IMG/VR virus record: IMGVR_UViG_3300045970_000526
Location: 1 to 37,476 of that record
DNA from: a virus
Length of the DNA: 37,476 bases
Strand: one strand, 5' to 3'
A model generated the notes under the pieces. The model was given only the letters and a program-made list of their open reading frames with translations. It ran no database searches and was not told where the DNA came from. Positions 36,169 to 37,476 of the stretch are shown here, piece by piece (positions within the stretch are counted from its first letter, which is position 1; the number at the start of each line of letters is the position of its first letter). Position numbers and translations under genes: made by a program.

Positions 36169-36758
36169 GCGCGGTGATGGTCGGCGCCGAGGAGTTCGCC
36201 AGGGACCTCGACGGCGTGGCGCGCAAGGTCGAGCGGGAAGGCCAGGCGCACATCCTGCGCGCCGCCCGCAAGTGCCTCGTCCCCGAGATGAGGTCGCGCG
36301 CCCTGCGCTCGCCGGGCAAGTCCGGGGCGCTGCTCGCGAGGTTCACCACGGCGCGGCTGGGCAGGGGCGGCGCGGTCGTCGTCGGCCCGCGCTCCGGAGC
36401 CAAGCGCGCCTGGTACCGCGCGTTCTTCGTCTCGGGCAGCAAGCCCCACGAGATCGGCAAGCCCGAGGCGGGCAGGGCCGAGACGTTCCGAACCTACCTG
36501 TCGAGCGCGAAGCAGTACGCCGCGGCTGGCGGCGTCTTCACCCGCCGCATCAAGGCCCGCGAGGCGACGCCCAGGAAGTTCCTCACCAACGCCGCGCGCT
36601 ACCTGTCCCGCGGCGGCGACCCGTTCCAGGCCACGGGCCCGGTCCGGTCGCCCGGCATCCCGTCCAACCCCTTCGTGGAGCGCGGCGCAGAGGCCGGGGC
36701 GCAGGCGATGGGCGACGAGCTGGCCAAGACCCTGTACGCCCCGGGAGGCTCCAAGTGA
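36165..36758 (+). CDS. HK97 gp10-like tail completion protein
   Basis: A 197-residue basic protein from GTG 36165 (GTGA overlap; nearby GTG 36174 and ATG 36177 are alternatives). EEFARDLDGVARKVEREGQ then a helix and TTARLGRGGAVVVGPRSG, followed by a basic, Lys/Arg-rich C-terminal half, agree with HK97 gp10-like proteins of the head-tail interface. Confidence 0.75.
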   Translation: MSAVMVGAEEFARDLDGVARKVEREGQAHILRAARKCLVPEMRSRALRSPGKSGALLARFTTARLGRGGAVVVGPRSGAKRAWYRAFFVSGSKPHEIGKPEAGRAETFRTYLSSAKQYAAAGGVFTRRIKAREATPRKFLTNAARYLSRGGDPFQATGPVRSPGIPSNPFVERGAEAGAQAMGDELAKTLYAPGGSK

Positions 36759-36943
36759 CCAAGTCCAAGGACCCCGTGACGGTGCGCGTCCTGCCCGTCC
36801 CCGGCCTGCTCTTCGACCCCGTCGACACATCCCCCGAGGATGCCGCGGCGCTCGTGGCGTCGGGCTCCTTCCGCTATGCCGAAACCCCAGCAGCAGCGCC
36901 GTCCGTGACGGCCGACAAGGAGGCCGACAATGGCGCAGGCTGA
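36755..36943 (+). CDS. Small protein before the tail tube gene
   Basis: A 62-residue protein from GTG 36755 (GTGA overlap), ribosome site GGGAGG (36743-36748). VTVRVLPVPGLLFDPVDTSP then EDAAALVASGSF, with a polar tail. Its last 14 bases overlap the tail tube gene start (36930). Unknown, possibly involved in tail initiation. Confidence 0.6.
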   Translation: MTKSKDPVTVRVLPVPGLLFDPVDTSPEDAAALVASGSFRYAETPAAAPSVTADKEADNGAG

Positions 36944-37476
36944 CCTCACCAAGACCGTCCGCTACGGCATCGAGGCGACGCGCGGCACGGGCGTCGCGTG
37001 CACCGCGATCATGGACATCGCTGACGCGGAGTGGGACATCATCCCCCCGACGATCCACAGCGACAGCCTCACGGGCGGCGTGTTCGGCAGCCCCGTGGAC
37101 ACGGCCGGCGTGCTCGTTCCGAAGCTGCGCGTGAAGTTCGGGCACATCAACTGGGACCGCTGGCAGCGCATCCTGGCGGGCGGCGTCGACGGCGCCATCG
37201 CGGCCGCCGGCGCGGGCGCCGACAAGGTGTGGGGCGCGGGCGCCATCAAGCCCCCGGCGCTCTCCACGGGCGCAGCCCTCGCCGAGGCGCTGAAGTCGCT
37301 GACGCTGGAGTTCGGGTACGCCAACCCGGCCGCGGCGATGCCCGCCCACAAGATGACGGGCGCCATCGTCGACCGGATCAAGATCGCCTGGAACCGCACC
37401 GGCTTTGTCACGGCCGAGGTGGACTACGTGTCCATCTTCCCGGTGACCGACCTGACGGCCTACTCGGGCACCCTGA
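36930..37476 (+). CDS. Major tail (tube) protein, N-terminal part
   Basis: From ATG 36930 with ribosome site AAGGAGG (36917-36923). The window ends inside the gene, and the remainder (ending at 579) is at the start of the window. Residues 1-141 are seen before the frame repeats the sequence starting at base 4. TVRYGIEATRGTGVACTAIM and the beta-rich continuation resemble phage tube proteins, and the order before the chaperone and tape measure genes supports this. The joined length is 332 residues. Confidence 0.8.
   Translation, partial: MAQADLTKTVRYGIEATRGTGVACTAIMDIADAEWDIIPPTIHSDSLTGGVFGSPVDTAGVLVPKLRVKFGHINWDRWQRILAGGVDGAIAAAGAGADKVWGAGAIKPPALSTGAALAEALKSLTLEFGYANPAAAMPAHKMTGAIVDRIKIAWNRTGFVTAEVDYVSIFPVTDLTAYSGTL
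37350..37476. repeat. Terminal direct repeat, right copy
   Basis: This is the second copy of the 127-base identity with positions 1-127. Joining the copies gives one uninterrupted 332-codon major tail protein gene across the junction, which supports circularity. The unique genome length is then 37,349 bases. Confidence 0.97.

Overview
The window is an essentially complete temperate siphovirus genome. Its first 127 bases are repeated exactly as its last 127 (1-127 = 37350-37476). The molecule is therefore circular as assembled, with about 37,349 unique bases, and the cut falls inside the major tail protein gene. Base composition is very GC-rich (roughly 70% by eye). GTG starts are abundant, genes are chained by GTGA/ATGA overlaps, and the immunity genes look leaderless. 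A GAAC-N4-GTTC SOS-type box, an actinobacterial-type secreted transglycosylase and HK97-type head genes are also present. Together these point to an actinobacterial host.

Layout along the circle. (a) 25.8-37.5 kb and on through 1-4.9 kb, all rightward: two HNH genes, small and large terminase, a small membrane protein, portal, S49 protease, major capsid protein, three small head-associated proteins, head-tail connectors, an HK97 gp10-like protein, major tail protein, tail assembly chaperones with a candidate -1 frameshift, tape measure, a tail hub-like protein and a distal tail protein. (b) 4.9-6.4 kb, the lysogeny switch: a leftward zinc-ribbon membrane protein, a leftward HTH repressor with a coiled-coil tail, three operators, two divergent promoters and a small rightward Cro-like gene. 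(c) 6.4-18.6 kb: about 28 small rightward genes in one tightly overlapping chain. Recognisable ones are a Cas4/RecB-like nuclease, a gp3-like protein, a metallopeptidase-like protein with an altered active site, RusA, an ASCH-like protein, a transglycosylase, three homing or HNH endonucleases, and a winged-helix-like gene carrying an iteron array (candidate origin). (d) 18.4-20.7 kb, the integration module: LuxR-type HTH, Xis-like protein, tyrosine integrase, an endonuclease VII-like gene, and attP built on the 3' half of a tRNA-His gene and flanked by arm repeats. (e) 20.8-22.7 kb: an initiator-tRNA-like element, three tiny membrane proteins, a papain-like peptidase and a holin-like protein. 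(f) 22.7-25.8 kb: appendage proteins, including a glycine-rich adhesin-like protein and a protein made of seven 24-residue repeats.

How it works together: the repressor and Cro-like protein share operators that overlap both -35 boxes. Integrase and the Xis-like protein act at attP in the host tRNA-His. The long early operon supplies recombination functions but no recognisable polymerase or helicase, so the phage probably relies on host replication recruited at the iterons. Late genes encode an HK97-fold head and a fairly short (about 100 nm, from the 665-residue tape measure) non-contractile tail.

Points most worth a second look: the attP architecture, the initiator-tRNA-like element, the iteron array, the leaderless divergent switch with SOS-type boxes nearby, the HALSH metallopeptidase relative, and the papain-like enzyme in the lysis position.
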